Assembly (NCBI GenBank): GCA_013177855.1 | Contig: JABLYA010000003.1 | Coordinates: 22,804 to 86,803, forward strand | Reading direction: 5' to 3' | Source of the DNA: Ignavibacteria bacterium | GTDB lineage: Bacteria > Bacteroidota > Ignavibacteria > Ch128b | DNA: 64,000 nucleotides | In this document: one piece after another, positions 5,813-19,600 of the stretch | Layout: each line of letters begins with the position of its first letter | Numbering within the stretch: the stretch's first letter is position 1 | The notes under the pieces: generated by a model | What the model saw: the letters and a program-made list of their open reading frames with translations, nothing else | Told to the model about the DNA's origin: nothing | The model's database searches: none | Position numbers and translations under genes: made by a program

Positions 5813-8800
5813 TCATTCTTCATCATCATCTTCTTCTTTTTCTATAAAAGCTTTCCAATCATCATCAAAATCTCTAACTAAAGCTTCTAAACTTCTTAAA
5901 GGAGCTACAAGTTGTATCCAATATTTTCTAGGTCTTGCAGCTTCTTTTAATTTATCATTATCAAAAGTTTCTCCAATTAACTCTTTAGCTGAATGAGTTA
6001 TAGCTTGATATAAAGTAATAACAGGAGCTAAAGTAGCTGTAGGACTTTTTAAAATATTATATAATTCAAATGGGTTAACAAACATCATTAATTCAGCATA
6101 AGCCCTATTAACAACTCTTAAAGCAAATTTATTGTTATATTTATCTTCGTCATCTCCACCACCTAATTTTAACATTAACAACAATGCTATTACTCCTAAT
6201 GTAATAGATAACCCACTTTTTGTAGCATTAATGTTTTCTCTATATAAATCTATAAATTCATCTAAACTTATCTTTTGAGCTAACTCTGGATCTCTAGATA
6301 CTAACTCAATATATTTCATTTTAGCTGAATCTTCTATACCCATAAATAATACAAATCTTAACTTATTACTTTCATCTCTCATAAATCCAAATAATTTATG
6401 AAAGAAAGTTCTATATCTACCCAATTCAAATTTTTCAAGATTAGGATTGTATCTTAAATTTCCATAACGTTCATCAACTAAACGTGGTATAAAGTTTCTA
6501 AATAAGAACAAAGCTCGAATAAAAGCATTATTTCTATATTTTATAAAATCATTCTGATCATAGTTACCAATTATATTTTTAGTTATTTGCTTAACCAATT
6601 CTCTAAAAGCTATAATAGTGTCTTCACTAAGTTCTTCATGTCCTTCTATTACAAATTTTCCATTTTTGATAGTACCTAAATCGTAAACACTTTTAATACT
6701 TTTTCTCTTCTCTTCAAGTTCTTTATCTATTTTTTTACGTTCTTCTTTAGATAAAGAATAATAATTTTTAGGTCTAAGAGATTTTAAATATGTAGATATT
6801 AAAACTATTTTACCAGATTCATCAAACATGCTATTTTGTAATACAGCTAATAATATATTATCTTGCATTAATTCATCTGGTTTTCTCAACATAAAATATA
6901 GCGGATCAAGACTTAAATTTCTAGTAAGTATAGTTGATTTTATCTTTCTATTTTTCTTTTCTATTCTTTGGTCTAATCTACTATTAAATAATGTTATAAA
7001 TCCTCTAGCTTTTAAACCTTCTGTATTATGTGTTAAGGATCCACCTGTTAATGCCCAAAATCCCTTTTTTAATTGTTTTCTTGTGAAAAAGATATTTCTA
7101 CTAGCTTGTACATTTAATCCAACAACATTGGATACTGTAGCAGCTATAGCAGGGAATATATTTAATCCTAATAACATAACAGATGCAGCTTTATTCATAG
7201 TATTTATAACACCAGCTGCTCTAGGTACTTCTTCTTTAATATTATAGACATAGTAATTTATCATATCTTCCAATAAATCTGTAATCTGCCTATTAGCTTT
7301 TTCACTTTCAATAGGTTGACCAGTCATTGGATTTATTTTAACTTTTCCAGTAAATTTAGATACTTCGATTGTTGGTTGATTCTTTGCTATATCTAATAAA
7401 GCTAAAGCATTACTCTCAATAGCAGCCATTTCTCTATGATAAAATGAAGTTTCACCAAAAAGTTGTAGTACAAATCCTAAATCATAAGATTTCAATTTTG
7501 GATCTAGTTGCCTTACAAAAAAGATAGGAATTTGTTTTTTAGTTCCATTTTGTGAATCTGTAATATCAGATATTAACATATCATTTTCATTAAATAATAG
7601 GCTTTTAGCTCTATCTCCAGCTATTTCAATATACGATTTATTAGGAGTACCTAATTTCTCAATTATATTTTTTTCAACATTAGGGATAAAGTTTTCTTTA
7701 TATCCAAAATCAGGTAACCAACTAGATAATTCTTTAGTAGTTTTAGTAAAAAACTCATAAAATCTTAACAACCCTTCATTACCAGGTTTATTTAATTCAA
7801 TCCATTCTTGAGAATGCCATTGTTTTTCTACTTCTGGTTTTATCTTTAAGTGAAATGTAGTTAATGGATTTCTTTGTTTTTCCTCATATTCTTTTATTTT
7901 TTGAGCTTTAATCTTTTCATTTAATATTGGATCTTTGTGATATAAAACTTTTTCTATATTTTTTTTAAATCTATTTATATCGTCTTCAACAGCTTTTTGG
8001 TCTATATACATATTAGCATTTATCCACTTAATATCACCTGTCTCTTTAGCTTTTTTTAAGCTATTCCAAAAATCTTTTGAATACTTACTAATTAACGTAC
8101 CTGTATTTTTATTTATTATCATATCATAGGCTTGTTGTAAAGATAATCCTTTAGATCCAGCCCATACTTTTAATGCATTTACTTCATTTAAAATACTTTC
8201 TCTTAATTTATTAGAGTCTGTTTCTACTTTGTATAATGCTTTTTTTACTAGTTCATGAAATATTCTTATAACAGGGACGTTCATTTGGCTAATAGACCTA
8301 AAAGTTCTTTCTAAAAATCCCAATGCTTTTTGAGGTTTATTAAAATCGGTTATGTTTAATTCTTCAGCTTGTTGTTCTATTCTTTGCTTTTTTATATTTT
8401 TTATTCTATCAGATAATTGAGAAGCTTCAGATAAAACCTCATTTATAATTAATCTATCATCTTCAGATAGTTCTTTACTATTATTGGATATAAATATAAA
8501 TACATCTTTATAAATATCTATAATTTCTTCAATCTCATTTAATGTGTCAAATGTTAATTCTTTATTAGAATTTAATGTATCATATATATTTTGTATATCC
8601 TTAATTGCCAGATTTGCAGTTATAGTTACATTTCTTCTTATATATAATTGAATAATAGCATCTTTTAAAGCTTTTAAACGTTCATAATATTTTTCTCTTT
8701 CTGCTACATCGGTTGGTTTTTTCCTATTTATAAGGTCAAAAAATTTAAGGTTAAGTTCTTCAATTTTTCTATCTATAATTTCACTACCAGTTTTTTCTCC

Positions 8801-10591
8801 AGCTACAGGTAGTTGTCCTACAACATGGAGATCTGTTACAGTTCCTGATTTTTCAGTAGAGACATTTATTCTTACAAGTCTAGTTCTTTTTATACCTCTA
8901 ACAGGTGGAATGTTATATAAAGCGTTACCTTTAGTTAAAATATTTTTATATAATGCTACTTGTACAGAATTTTTATAAAAAGCATTTAATCCTATACTAG
9001 ACAAATCTGCTCCAGAGCTAATAGTCTTAAAGTCATATATACTAGCAGTTCCATCACTATGAATAACTAACATATCAATAGTACCAGCTAACCCTTTTTT
9101 ATTATTACCTTTATCATCTTTATAAACAAAATTCGGATCATATACAGATACTTCACTTAATATAACAGCTCCTGGATCTTCCTCTTTTATTTTATTTATC
9201 ATAGCTGTTAAATAATTTTTTAACTTAAGGTACTGTTGAGCTTCTTCTTTACTTAAACTTTTGTATAAAGCTGTTTCTGATGTATCATTATTAACAATAG
9301 ATTTAATAATATCATTAGCCCAACTATGTACTTTATTTCCCCTTTTTTGAGCTTGTTCTATTAATTCTTTTTCTTTAATAGATAAATTATCTTGGTATTT
9401 TCTTGATTTATCTAGTACACTACTTGGAGTACCAGTAACTTTTATTTCTGAATTACCTTTTCTAATCTTATAAAAATGTTCACCATTTTCATTTACACTT
9501 TCTATATTATTTTGAAATTTATTAATACCATCTACAATAGAACTCTGTGTAGACATATTTTCTTTTTGGAGCATTTCATAGGTATCTTCTGGAAAGACTA
9601 AATTATATTTTTTTGTCTTATTAGATAATATATCATTTGCAAGAGATTTATATAAATTATCTTTTACAAATTTATTATGGCTATATATTAAATTAGAAAA
9701 TCCAGATAATCCTATAACATCCAAAGCTTTGTTTATTAAAGATTTTATATATGTTAAAACATTGTGTAATATAGAATTATTTTTAGATTCTTTATTAGTT
9801 TTTTGTTCTACAAAAACTTCTACTATATTCTTAGCTAAGAATTTAGCAACAGCTTCTTCTTGTATTCTTTCTATATCTGGAGAACCATCTTCTTTTACGT
9901 AAACATTTTTATATTCTTCATATACAGATTCATATACACCATTTTTTAATACTATAGAAACTAATTTATCATATAAGATTGGATTATTAGGTTTTAACAT
10001 TCTAATAAAAAAGTGAGAAGCTTCTTCAGGTAGAGTAGTTAAATCAGCTCTTCCTTTAACAACTTCTATAACTTTATTAATAAAATTAGCTTTTGCTATA
10101 AAATCTCCACCTGGGATCTCTTCTATAGATACTCCTATATTCAATAAAAACTCAGTGATTTTAGCATCTAATTCTTGTATTGGAGCTGTAGCATTTTTAG
10201 CATTTTCTTGTTGCTTCATTTCTTGCTTAAATGGATTAAACATTTTTCCATTTTTAGTAAGATAATATCCACTACCATTAGATGTTTGTTTTACATCATA
10301 ATTTAATCCAGCTTTTTTTATATCATTTTTTAAATTTTCTACTATAATATATTTACTAAAAAATCCAGTTTCAGACATATTATATCTTATAGCTATGTCT
10401 TTTATTGAAGGTTTATTAGCTTCCTTAAATCTATTTGCTGCATTTATAATATAATCCATTGGAGGAAATTCAAAAGTATTATTATTTTCCATCCATGCTC
10501 CAATTATAGATTTAAGTACTGGTACAGGTAATCCTGTAGCTTTTTGAAATTCCATAAATTCTGGTGAGTTTATATTTACACAAAAGCTCAT
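5813..10591 (-). CDS. giant virion-cargo candidate with PD-(D/E)XK nuclease domain
   Basis: A 1592-residue protein, the last gene of the late block. A PD-(D/E)XK-type nuclease core is visible at about residues 480-570: a helix with VHSWAND, a possible Glu in VILSEVSVYD, GTIDMLVIH (Asp 506) and IYDFKT (Asp 520, Lys 522). Near the N-terminus LPEEASHFF holds an EExxH arrangement (189-193), perhaps a degenerate zincin helix. The middle is coiled-coil rich, a hydrophobic segment lies near 1455-1475, and the C-terminus is strongly acidic. Its position directly after the RNA polymerase giant matches the large proteins packaged in crAss-like virions and ejected with the DNA. A role in host DNA damage or phage DNA processing on entry is inference. 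Confidence 0.7.
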   Translation of the reverse strand: MSFCVNINSPEFMEFQKATGLPVPVLKSIIGAWMENNNTFEFPPMDYIINAANRFKEANKPSIKDIAIRYNMSETGFFSKYIIVENLKNDIKKAGLNYDVKQTSNGSGYYLTKNGKMFNPFKQEMKQQENAKNATAPIQELDAKITEFLLNIGVSIEEIPGGDFIAKANFINKVIEVVKGRADLTTLPEEASHFFIRMLKPNNPILYDKLVSIVLKNGVYESVYEEYKNVYVKEDGSPDIERIQEEAVAKFLAKNIVEVFVEQKTNKESKNNSILHNVLTYIKSLINKALDVIGLSGFSNLIYSHNKFVKDNLYKSLANDILSNKTKKYNLVFPEDTYEMLQKENMSTQSSIVDGINKFQNNIESVNENGEHFYKIRKGNSEIKVTGTPSSVLDKSRKYQDNLSIKEKELIEQAQKRGNKVHSWANDIIKSIVNNDTSETALYKSLSKEEAQQYLKLKNYLTAMINKIKEEDPGAVILSEVSVYDPNFVYKDDKGNNKKGLAGTIDMLVIHSDGTASIYDFKTISSGADLSSIGLNAFYKNSVQVALYKNILTKGNALYNIPPVRGIKRTRLVRINVSTEKSGTVTDLHVVGQLPVAGEKTGSEIIDRKIEELNLKFFDLINRKKPTDVAEREKYYERLKALKDAIIQLYIRRNVTITANLAIKDIQNIYDTLNSNKELTFDTLNEIEEIIDIYKDVFIFISNNSKELSEDDRLIINEVLSEASQLSDRIKNIKKQRIEQQAEELNITDFNKPQKALGFLERTFRSISQMNVPVIRIFHELVKKALYKVETDSNKLRESILNEVNALKVWAGSKGLSLQQAYDMIINKNTGTLISKYSKDFWNSLKKAKETGDIKWINANMYIDQKAVEDDINRFKKNIEKVLYHKDPILNEKIKAQKIKEYEEKQRNPLTTFHLKIKPEVEKQWHSQEWIELNKPGNEGLLRFYEFFTKTTKELSSWLPDFGYKENFIPNVEKNIIEKLGTPNKSYIEIAGDRAKSLLFNENDMLISDITDSQNGTKKQIPIFFVRQLDPKLKSYDLGFVLQLFGETSFYHREMAAIESNALALLDIAKNQPTIEVSKFTGKVKINPMTGQPIESEKANRQITDLLEDMINYYVYNIKEEVPRAAGVINTMNKAASVMLLGLNIFPAIAATVSNVVGLNVQASRNIFFTRKQLKKGFWALTGGSLTHNTEGLKARGFITLFNSRLDQRIEKKNRKIKSTILTRNLSLDPLYFMLRKPDELMQDNILLAVLQNSMFDESGKIVLISTYLKSLRPKNYYSLSKEERKKIDKELEEKRKSIKSVYDLGTIKNGKFVIEGHEELSEDTIIAFRELVKQITKNIIGNYDQNDFIKYRNNAFIRALFLFRNFIPRLVDERYGNLRYNPNLEKFELGRYRTFFHKLFGFMRDESNKLRFVLFMGIEDSAKMKYIELVSRDPELAQKISLDEFIDLYRENINATKSGLSITLGVIALLLMLKLGGGDDEDKYNNKFALRVVNRAYAELMMFVNPFELYNILKSPTATLAPVITLYQAITHSAKELIGETFDNDKLKEAARPRKYWIQLVAPLRSLEALVRDFDDDWKAFIEKEEDDDEE

Positions 10592-10603
10592 AATTAGATA
10601 ATT

Positions 10604-13600
10604 TTAACAGTTATTAAAGTTTTTTCTCTCACTTAAAGTCATTTTACTCCAATACTTAGCTATTGTTTCATCAACTAAAGTATCTAATCTTGTTGTATCT
10701 GTCATTTCAGATATAGGTGTAGTATCCATTAATATATCTCTCATTTGATCAATAAATTGCATAGCACGTTTTGGATTTAACATAGAAAGAACTGTAGGTA
10801 CTACTATAGTTAAACCCTTATTTGGATTATTAATTATTGTCTTTGCTATTTCCTCCTTAGAAGGATTAATTAATAATATACCAGTAGTTTTCTCATCGTT
10901 AGCTTTGTCTAATACTTTACCAGATTTAAGAAATGATTCTTTTTCTATAAATACTACACAAATATTTCCTTCTTCTAAAGCTTGTATTAATACTTTATTT
11001 GAATTAGGTAAAAGTTTAGTTTTAAATGCTGCATCTAAATCTTTACTTATAAATCTTCTATATAAAACATTATCAGTAATTAAGTTAATTCTACCAGGAG
11101 CAAAATTATTTAATATTTCAAGTGTATTATCTTGTTCTAATACAGGCATATTTATAGTTACACTTCTAGGAGCTTCTAATATAGAACCTTTTCTAACCCT
11201 TTCTATATCACTAATAAGTTCTTTAATAAATGGGTCTTCAAGCATTTTCTTTTTATAATTATTAAAAGCTTCTTCCTCATTATAAGGTTTATCTACTCTA
11301 GTAATATAAGTGTTTTCTGTTACTGGAATATTATTTGGGTTATGTATAAATGTATTATTATCATTTGAAGACATCTTTCTAGATTGTTTTGCTCTTCCTA
11401 TATCTTCATTTAAATTAGTAGCTTTAATTTCATTTATATTATTACTAGACAAATTTAAAAGTTTAAACATTTGTATTGGTAATATATCTCTAATATAATC
11501 TAATGCCGTTGATTCAGGCATATTTTCATTAAAACGCATTAACATTTTTTCTGTAGATTTGTCAATAGTTTTAAAATTATCATCTATTTTAGGTTTGTCA
11601 CTATCAATTTTCTCAAGTATTCTAGATGGTTTATCATGAAATTCAAGAGCATTTTGAACACCAGAACTATTTACTAATAAATATAAAGATTCACCCTTAT
11701 TATTTCTATCTACTTTTATATACAAATCATTTACATAATATGTTTTATCGTCAGTTTCAATTCTTCTTACAACTTTAAAACTATGTAGTTTTGCTTTGTT
11801 TCCACTTAATACAATAAGTTTTCCATCTTCATAAACTCCTTCTACATTATAATCATTTAAATTTAGTTTAGGAACTATATTATTATTATATTGTGCATAT
11901 TTAAATATAGCACTTTGTAAAGAACTTATTATAAACGATTCTATGTTTTTAAATTCTTGTGATACTCCATATCTGGAATCAATACCATATAATAATTTAC
12001 TCATATCTTCTGAATAAACTTCAGGGTTTATCAACCTCAATAAGTTATTACTTCTATTACTATATCCAGTAGTAGCAGCAATAACTTTTAATAATTCATT
12101 ATACACATTTGGATAATAAACACGTAATTCTTCAAAAGCTTGATATAACAGTTTTATAGTATATTCATCAAACTGCTTTTGTCTTAATGCTATACTATCT
12201 ACACCATTTTTATCTATACTGAATACTAAATTATTGTTAAATATTGGATTATCCAATGCTTCAAAAAACCTTTTAAGTTTACGAACGGTATTATTTTGAT
12301 TTTCTGATGAAATCAGCTTATATATTTCATCTTTTGTAAATACCCTATAAACACCAGTACTTTTATGTACTATAGACATTTGGAAAATTAATGATAATGC
12401 GCCTTCCCTAATTTTATCTAAATCCTTTGGTTTAGGATAAACTCCAGCATTTTTTAAAGAGTGTACTAAATATTTCTGTATATCAATACAATAAAAGGTT
12501 ATTGTTGAAAACAGCTGATTAAATAATTTTGATGATTGAAAAGTTATTTCATCAAATGGTTCCAATAAATCTATTGAAAACCCACTTAAAGATTGATTAG
12601 TTGAAAATTCGTAAGAACTACTTAAAGAATAAATATTAGCTTTATCACTTGATGAATACTTATTTAATGTTATTAACTCACTTCCTAATTTTCTGTATGC
12701 AATAAAATCTGCTAATATTTGAATTTGCATTTTATTCCATTTATCAGGATCCATTTGTTTAGTTAATCCTAAATTTAAATCTTCTACAGTTAAAGTTCTT
12801 CCATTAGCATTTACTTTCTTTAAGTATTTATAAGGATCTTCATTATTTTTTAGCTCAACTCCAAATTCCTTAAGAATTTGAATCAAAATTTCACGTTCTG
12901 ATTTATATAATCCAGTATCTTTTTTTCTACTATGATAATATTCATAATAAAAATCATAATCAAAATAATCATCTGGATTATTAGTTCTTCTAGGCGTTAA
13001 ATTAGATTTATCTGTATATTTAATTATTAAAGAGCTTGAAGACATTTTTAAATAAGTAAATCTTTCTATAATATCTTGTGTAAAAAACCTTGATACGAAA
13101 TCTCTTGGTGCTCCAACCAATATTAACCCTAATCTAGATGTGTTTGTAATTTCATTGCTATTTAATTTAAAAATAAATGGATCTTTTGCTATATCAACGT
13201 TAGCACTAATATACATACCGATATGAGTAGATATTACATGACCAGAAGCATCAAATTTTTTCCCAAATCTTATCACAGATTCTATAGTATCGTCATAGTC
13301 TTTATGTTTAGTTACAGTACTTTTACCATGAAATGGACAATTTATAACTACATCTTTTATTACTATATTAACAGGTTTAAACGATAATCCAGTGTGTAAT
13401 ACTGAATATGAAGCAGATATACTTACATTTCTTTTACCTGATTTAAAAGTTAACCCTTGTTGAAGTTCTTCTATAAATGATAATAGTTTAACAGGGTCAT
13501 TTTCACTACTTAATCTATAATTTTCAAGATCTTTATCTGTCATATCTGAAGGAGGCATTTTACCTTCTTTCTTCATGTAATATTGAATATTAGCTTCCTT

Positions 13601-16600
13601 TTTAAGATAAGCAGCAGACAGAGGTAGTATCATAGAAGGTGTGTTATGGTCTAACAATATACTATGTTGTATTTCAAGTAGTTTGTTCTCCATTTCTTTT
13701 AAATTACCATCAACTTTACCTTCTATATATTCTACTTTTACTATATTTATATTATTTAAATAATGTCTAATTATATCATAAGCTAGTAATTCACCTTTAC
13801 TCAAATATTCATTATTTTCTTTTTTAGTTTCTACAAGTTCTACAAAATTCTGTAATTGTTCCAAAATTTCTTCAGGATCTTTACTATTTATATTTAACCT
13901 AAAGTCATATATATTAGCTAAACTTAATTGATTATTAACATCAGTTTCAATCGTTTTAACATTGTTTAAAGCTTTTGAATCATACTTATATTTTACATTT
14001 GGTCTAAATACATATAATTTATCAATATCAAAGTCTGAGTCATTTTGTGCAATTACTTCATAAGGTATTACTACAGTATCTCCAAATTCTGCTGGTAAAA
14101 ATCCTTTGATTTTAATTGGTAACATAGAATTTAGCCCTTGTGTAGGAATACGATATCCAATTATATTTAATAATCTTGGATCTATCTTATCTAAGTCATC
14201 AGCAGTAGTAATTCCAAGTTTTTTAGCCATGTAATTAGGCAAATAAACTTCAGCAGCTAAAATTTTACCATTTTCATTACGTATAAAATTTAGATTTTTG
14301 CTAATTTCATTTAAAGTTTTTACATCTTTATCATTTAATTTTTCTTTTGAAAATATTTGAGACCTATTTTGGTTTATATCTGGATTACTTATATAAGCAT
14401 TTGGAACTTGTACATAAGCTGTACCTTGTTTTTCTATTCTTAAACTAGATTTTCTAAATTTAGAATATAATATATTTTCAATTAATGAAACTACAGGTAA
14501 TGAATCTATAGATAATTTAAGCCTATTTATAGTAATTTTATTACCATTTTTATCTAATCTTTCTATAGTTTCAACTTGAATTTGGTCTAATACCGTAGAT
14601 GGTACATTCATTTCAAACAACGACTTCTTTAATTCATTTATAAATTTATTGTAATCTGATACAACAAATTCAACATCAGAATAAAGATTATCTGATATAA
14701 TTACTCCAGAACCATCATCATCTAATTCATGACTAAAATATTTTTTTAAATCTGTTATAGGTTCATTAGTTCTTGCATCTATTGCAGTTAAACCTATAGA
14801 ATTTAAAAATGAATTAAAATTTTTATAAATTATATTAGAGTACGTATTTTTATAATCTAAATAATGATTGAAAATTTTAGATCTTTTTCTTAATTCTTGA
14901 ATACCATTTTCTGATGTTAATAATTGTTTAAATTCTTCTTCTGTACCATCAAAATCAGTAGGAATACCTCCATCAAAAAGATTATCAAATATTTTTACAC
15001 GTATTTGTCTTCCATCTACAACTTTATCTTCTGCAAAGTTATGTGTATCTACTTGAATTTTAAATGTATTTAATCTAGCGGAAAATCCATCCATATGTAT
15101 TATTGGAACGTTATAATGTTCTACCCCATTTTCATCTGTATACACATTAGGAGTATCATCAAATATATTAATTTCAAGTTCATCTGTTATTTTACTTTTA
15201 ATACTAGTTTCATCAAATACTAAATGGATACCACTTTCTTCCATTGATTTAGCTAAAACAGTTAATGCAGAATTTTCTCCTATAGTTGGTATTATAGGAA
15301 ATAGTGCATGTTTTGCAAAATAAACAGTGTTCTTTGTTATAGGTGTAACAGTTACAAATCTTTCATTTGATTCACTGTCGTATGTTTGTTCTATATTATT
15401 AACTTTTGAACCATAACCTTGAGTTTTTAAAACTGGAAATACTTTAAGTATTTCTCTTGGATCTATTTTTTCTCCAGCTTTTACCTTATTATACAAACTT
15501 TCTTGACTATCAAAATCCCATTCTCCAGCTCTAATAAGTAATTCTCTATACATGTCTAATGTAATATATCCAATACCGTCTGTAGTTTGTATATCTTTAT
15601 ATTTAGATAACAAATAATTTATTTCTTCATCTATTTCTTTTTTACTTAGATTAGATCCTTTATAAAGTTCTCTAGCTATTGCAGCAAATTGTTGTATAGT
15701 ATCATCTTCTACACTATACATTTTAGTTTTTATAATACCTATGTTAAGGTCTGTATTTGTAACTTGTACACTATTTACAACATTATATAATTCAGTAAGA
15801 ATTTTTTTTGTATTATCATTATTAACAACTTTTATACTGTCTTGAATTTTATTAAGGAGAATAATTTTATTTTTCTCACTTAACCTAAATATTAAATCAA
15901 ATCTAGCTCTTGGATTATTAGATTTTATAGAATCTCTTATAATTGTGTCAATATGATTATTTGTATTGTTTTCTGAAGATTGAATAAAATCGTCTACTTC
16001 AGTTGATTGTATAAAAGCTTTACCTGTTGCTACTGGGCCACTAGTACGTTTAAACAATTGTGAGAATTGTGAAAAGTCTCCCAAAAACAACATGTGCATT
16101 TCAAGTCTTGTATGGAAAAAATCATATATAAAACTTTTTAAAAAGTCATCATCAAAATTATCTATATGCTCTTTTAAAATATTATATTTAGAATTTGTAA
16201 GATTTAAATAATCTAGATACTCTTTTAATTCTTCTAATTCTTTATTTATAAAGTTCTTGTCAAATGAATCTTTTAATTCTGTACTTAATGTCATTAATTC
16301 ATTTTCTATATTTTTTAGATCAGATTCATTTAACTCTTTTTTAGATCCTTTATGTTTAGAAATAATTTGTTTTACAACTTGGAATAATGTAGGATCTAAT
16401 ATATTAGGTGTAATTTTGAAATTATTATTTGAGGCTTCAAATAAAATTAATTGTACAATAGTATAGCTTCTAGAGTCAAAAGAACTATAAGGTAAATTTA
16501 TTAAAATAGGTTCTAATGATTTGTCAGAAGGCCTTCTTAATACTATATAAGACGTCTTAGATCCGGCTTTTTTAGATTCATGATATAACAATAAATATTT

Positions 16601-19600
16601 AAACACTAAATCTTGAGGACTTAAATCAAACGTTTTTATTCCTTCAGGAGTAGTAATGTTTAATACCACTCCTTCTGAAAAACCAATATCTATATCAGAA
16701 GCCATTCCATCTAATATGATTTGTGCCCAACTTGAATATGGAGCAGCTTTTACAATAGCTGGAAAGTGTTTTTCTAAAAACATCCTTCTTTCTGTAGCAT
16801 CAGCAATTTTAGAAGCTTGTTTTGCTACATTAACAAATGTAGAATAATAGTTATTTGAACTAACTTCAAAAACTGGTTTTCCTTCAGGATTTAAATGCAT
16901 GTATTCGACAAAATCCAAAGTATCATCTGCAACATAATTTATTAATCTTGACAATCTTGAATTAATAATATTTGCTGAGAATGGATCACTCATAATACGC
17001 TTTTGTTCAACATTGTATTTTAATATTGCTTCTATTACAGCAATTAATTCACGCATTCTATCTTTATCTTTTAAGATAGAATCTCTTATAAATATATGTA
17101 ATCCTAATTTTCTTAGTTTATTTTCTACACTTTCCCTAATTTTTGGGTCATTTATATTGTTAACATCAGAAAATGCAATTTTTAATCCTTCAGGATGGTC
17201 TTTAGTATCAAAATGATTATATTTTTCAGCTTTTTTCTTATTCTCACTTATTTCAGCATGATATTCTGAAGTGATATATCCATTTATTAAATCATTTCTT
17301 AGTTTTCTAGCTATTGTAAATTGGTCTGAATTTATAACTCTACTACCATTATTATTTATAATAATTCGTACAAATCTGAATTTTTTACTACTAAAAGTTT
17401 GTGCAAATAAAGATATGAACTGAACTTTATCTTTATCATTTAAAGATTCTATATAATCTAATAATTGCTTGTATTTAGGACTTTTAGCAGCTAACATTTG
17501 TAACTTATGTTTTATTCCATAAACTCCTTCCCATGTAGTAGTACCATTTAGTTCATTAACTAAAGTTTTATATACTTCAGCAAATGGTATATATCTTTCA
17601 GTACCTATACTAGTATGCATATCAGATTTTTCTAATAATCCTGATAATATTAGTTTAATACCTTTGTTAATTTTACTAAGGTGGGACTTAGACAAGCTAT
17701 CATCAAATTTATCAATTTCTCCTATTTCATCATATGTAAAAGTTTCTATGAGTTCTTCCTGAGAATTATCTCTATTAATTTCATTACCAAATTCATCTAC
17801 TTCTATAGCTTGTACTTCTATTATATCATCTACTTTTTCAGTATCATCATATTTAATAGAAGTACTAAATTGGGACAATTTAGCTTTACCACTAGTTTTA
17901 GCTGTATTTACTGCATATATAGTATCTAAAACTAATTTATTTGTAAACTCTACAGAAAATCCACTTTGCTGTAATGATAATGCGACTTCATTCATGAAGT
18001 CTTCAATATTATTTAAAACTTTTTCTCTTATAGAAAAATCTATAGTTCTATCGTTTAAAACCGAGAATAAAGCAATTATTAATCTTTTATTTATAGTTTT
18101 TGGATCTATAAAACTACCGTCTTTTATAAATGAATGAATAAAACGACCTTGAACAGTTTGTACAAGTTCATACACTTGAACAGTATTTAAATCTGCTATT
18201 CTTGTTTTAACATTTACAGATTTACTAAGATTAATATGTTTAAATTTTCCAGAATCTATAGCTTCATATAAGTCTTTAATTTTGTTAGCATTATTAATAT
18301 TAGTAAAGAAATCAACAATTTTTTTGATGAAATCAAGTATTTTTTCAAATAAGGACTTCTTTACATTATTATTATCTGTATATAAATCTGATTTACCAGT
18401 AAGTTTCCACAATCTAAAATCTTCAGCTAATATTTCTTCAGCTGTATCATCATCTATATCTTTCCCAAATTTTTCTCTTACTGTATTTAATAACGTCTTT
18501 TTTTCATTAGTATTTAAAGCAGAATTAAATACTACATGGAAAGCTTCATGAAAAGCTGTACCTATTTCTGCATCTTCCCAAATTTTAACTATACCATTTA
18601 CATATACACCAAAAGCTTTTCCTTTTGATGTTTCTATCAATCTATTCACAACTTCTAATGGTACATTAGGTAAATTTTGCTTAAACCATTCTCTAACTTT
18701 TTCTATATTTTCTCTTTCATAATTAGTATCTTGTTTAGTATTTAATCTATTTTTACCATTAGGTTCTCCAGGATTTGGATATTCTCCTGTTTCTTCAAAA
18801 CCTAATGTAGTTTCATTATATAAGTCAATAAATAAATCATTTGGATCTTTTACATCCTCTTCAGATGTATTTTTTTTAGGCGATTGACTAAAAGGTCTAA
18901 ATCCAGTTGGAGTATTACTTGAATTACTAGAAGTATTAGCTAAACCAGTTCCTAACCTTCTAAATCCAGTAGGTAAACCTGAATTTTTATCACCAGATTC
19001 AGTATTTGATTTTTTAGTAGATTCTTCAGCAGATTCTTTAGTTTTACTATCTTTAAAATCTGATTTTTTATACTTAGTATCTTGATGTAATATATTTCCT
19101 TCGTTATCTATTACATCACCTACTATTAAGTTTATTTGTCCAAAAGTTGGCCCCTTCTTACCACCATATAATGCGATATCAGTAGTTATTATTGGGTTTT
19201 CTACTGATTTAGATGATTTAGCAAGTAAATACTTTGCATAACTATTGTAAATATTAAATTTTAAGTTTCCTTTTTCATCTAATGTATATTCTGTAAATTT
19301 ACCAGATAATGCAATAAGGTCTTTGTTTACATTAAACGTTTTAGTAGTTTCTAACCATCTTACTAATGTAGTAAATCCTTCTTCAGTATTGAATTCATTA
19401 AAAGTCATAGTGTTTTTCCCATACACTATAACCTTTTTTTTACTATCTACATAAAATTGTGTATGTTTATAAGAGTTACCATTTCCTATACCATAATGTA
19501 TAATTCTTGTAATTAAGCTAGTTTTTTCAGTACCTTCAGTAGATTCTTTTGGTAAGATAGGAATATCATTTAATTCATTTTTATTTTCAAGTGTAACTTT

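Noticed and set aside
6828..7247. Open frame on the + strand inside the 1592-residue gene
   Set aside because: Antisense shadow: hydrophobic by composition only, with no recognisable domain.
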